From Ruminococcaceae bacterium UBA3215 (GTDB lineage Bacteria; Bacillota; Clostridia; Oscillospirales; Ruminococcaceae): a stretch of DNA of 49,604 nucleotides. Below, one piece after another: positions 49,579 through 49,604 of the stretch. A model generated the notes under the pieces. That model made no database searches. It had not been told where the DNA came from and saw only the letters and a list, made by a program, of their open reading frames with translations. Every line of letters starts with the position of its first letter. The stretch's first letter is position 1. The stretch spans positions 27,727 to 77,330 of the forward strand of contig DEWH01000003.1 of NCBI GenBank assembly GCA_002363155.1. Direction: 5' to 3'. The translations under genes and the position numbers were made by a program.

Positions 49579-49604
49579 TAATGCGTAGCGACATTCTTCA
49601 ATGG

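Overview
The window looks like chromosome from a Ruminococcus-like member of the Oscillospiraceae (Clostridia, Firmicutes). The evidence is roughly 50% GC, strong GGAGG ribosome binding sites, sigma-A promoters with 17-18 bp spacers, a type III glutamine synthetase, the long form of LeuA, a VTC/DUF4956 pair, DHHW-family surface proteins, a DUF6809 relic and (S/N)PxTG-like cell-wall sorting signals. The genus is an inference. No rRNA, tRNA or CRISPR array was seen. tyrS runs off the left edge.

Layout. Bases 1-8110 (minus strand) hold tyrS, a GNAT acetyltransferase, coaX and a cell-envelope run: an LCP-like protein, a small membrane protein, a DUF4097 protein, a polyprenyl-phosphate glycosyltransferase and a YfhO-family membrane glycosyltransferase. 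Bases 8169-14588 (plus) hold alr, a PHP phosphoesterase, a membrane protein, a fumarase alpha subunit, then galE and long-form leuA ending at a clear terminator. Bases 14.6-20.4 kb form an accessory segment. It has a frameshifted response-regulator relic, a minus-strand operon of S41 peptidase, HIT, NUDIX, GNAT and a PPase-like/histidine-phosphatase fusion, a glycine-zipper gene fragment and a frameshifted DUF6809 gene. Bases 20.5-25.7 kb (plus) hold citrate synthase, an APH-fold kinase, a coiled-coil lipoprotein, shikimate kinase, a VTC-domain protein and a DUF4956 membrane protein.

From 25.8 kb to the end all genes are on the minus strand. In order of transcription from the right: a small hypothetical protein, an ECF S component, mfd, a small helical protein, pth and two DHHW proteins, the first with a 500-bp 24-bp-period tandem repeat coding a charged helix. 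Then come a MITE-like element, an FkbH-like HAD protein, two paralogous wall-anchored proteins, a rhaB-GNAT-pfkB-nitroreductase operon, a sodium:solute symporter with a PaaK-type ligase and a discrete acyl carrier protein, and finally glnN with a zinc-ribbon membrane protein. glnN has a consensus promoter followed at once by a terminator-like hairpin, which suggests attenuation.

Three families of dispersed intergenic repeats occur: (TTGAGAGA)n followed by GC hairpins, a MITE-like element with roughly 33-bp inverted ends, and a double hairpin with a GCGGGG core. The strongest leads for new biology are the long charged helix on a DHHW protein, the PaaK+ACP pair, the glnN leader, the degenerate PPase/histidine-phosphatase fusion, and the repeat family whose first TGA doubles as the stop codon of the gene before it.
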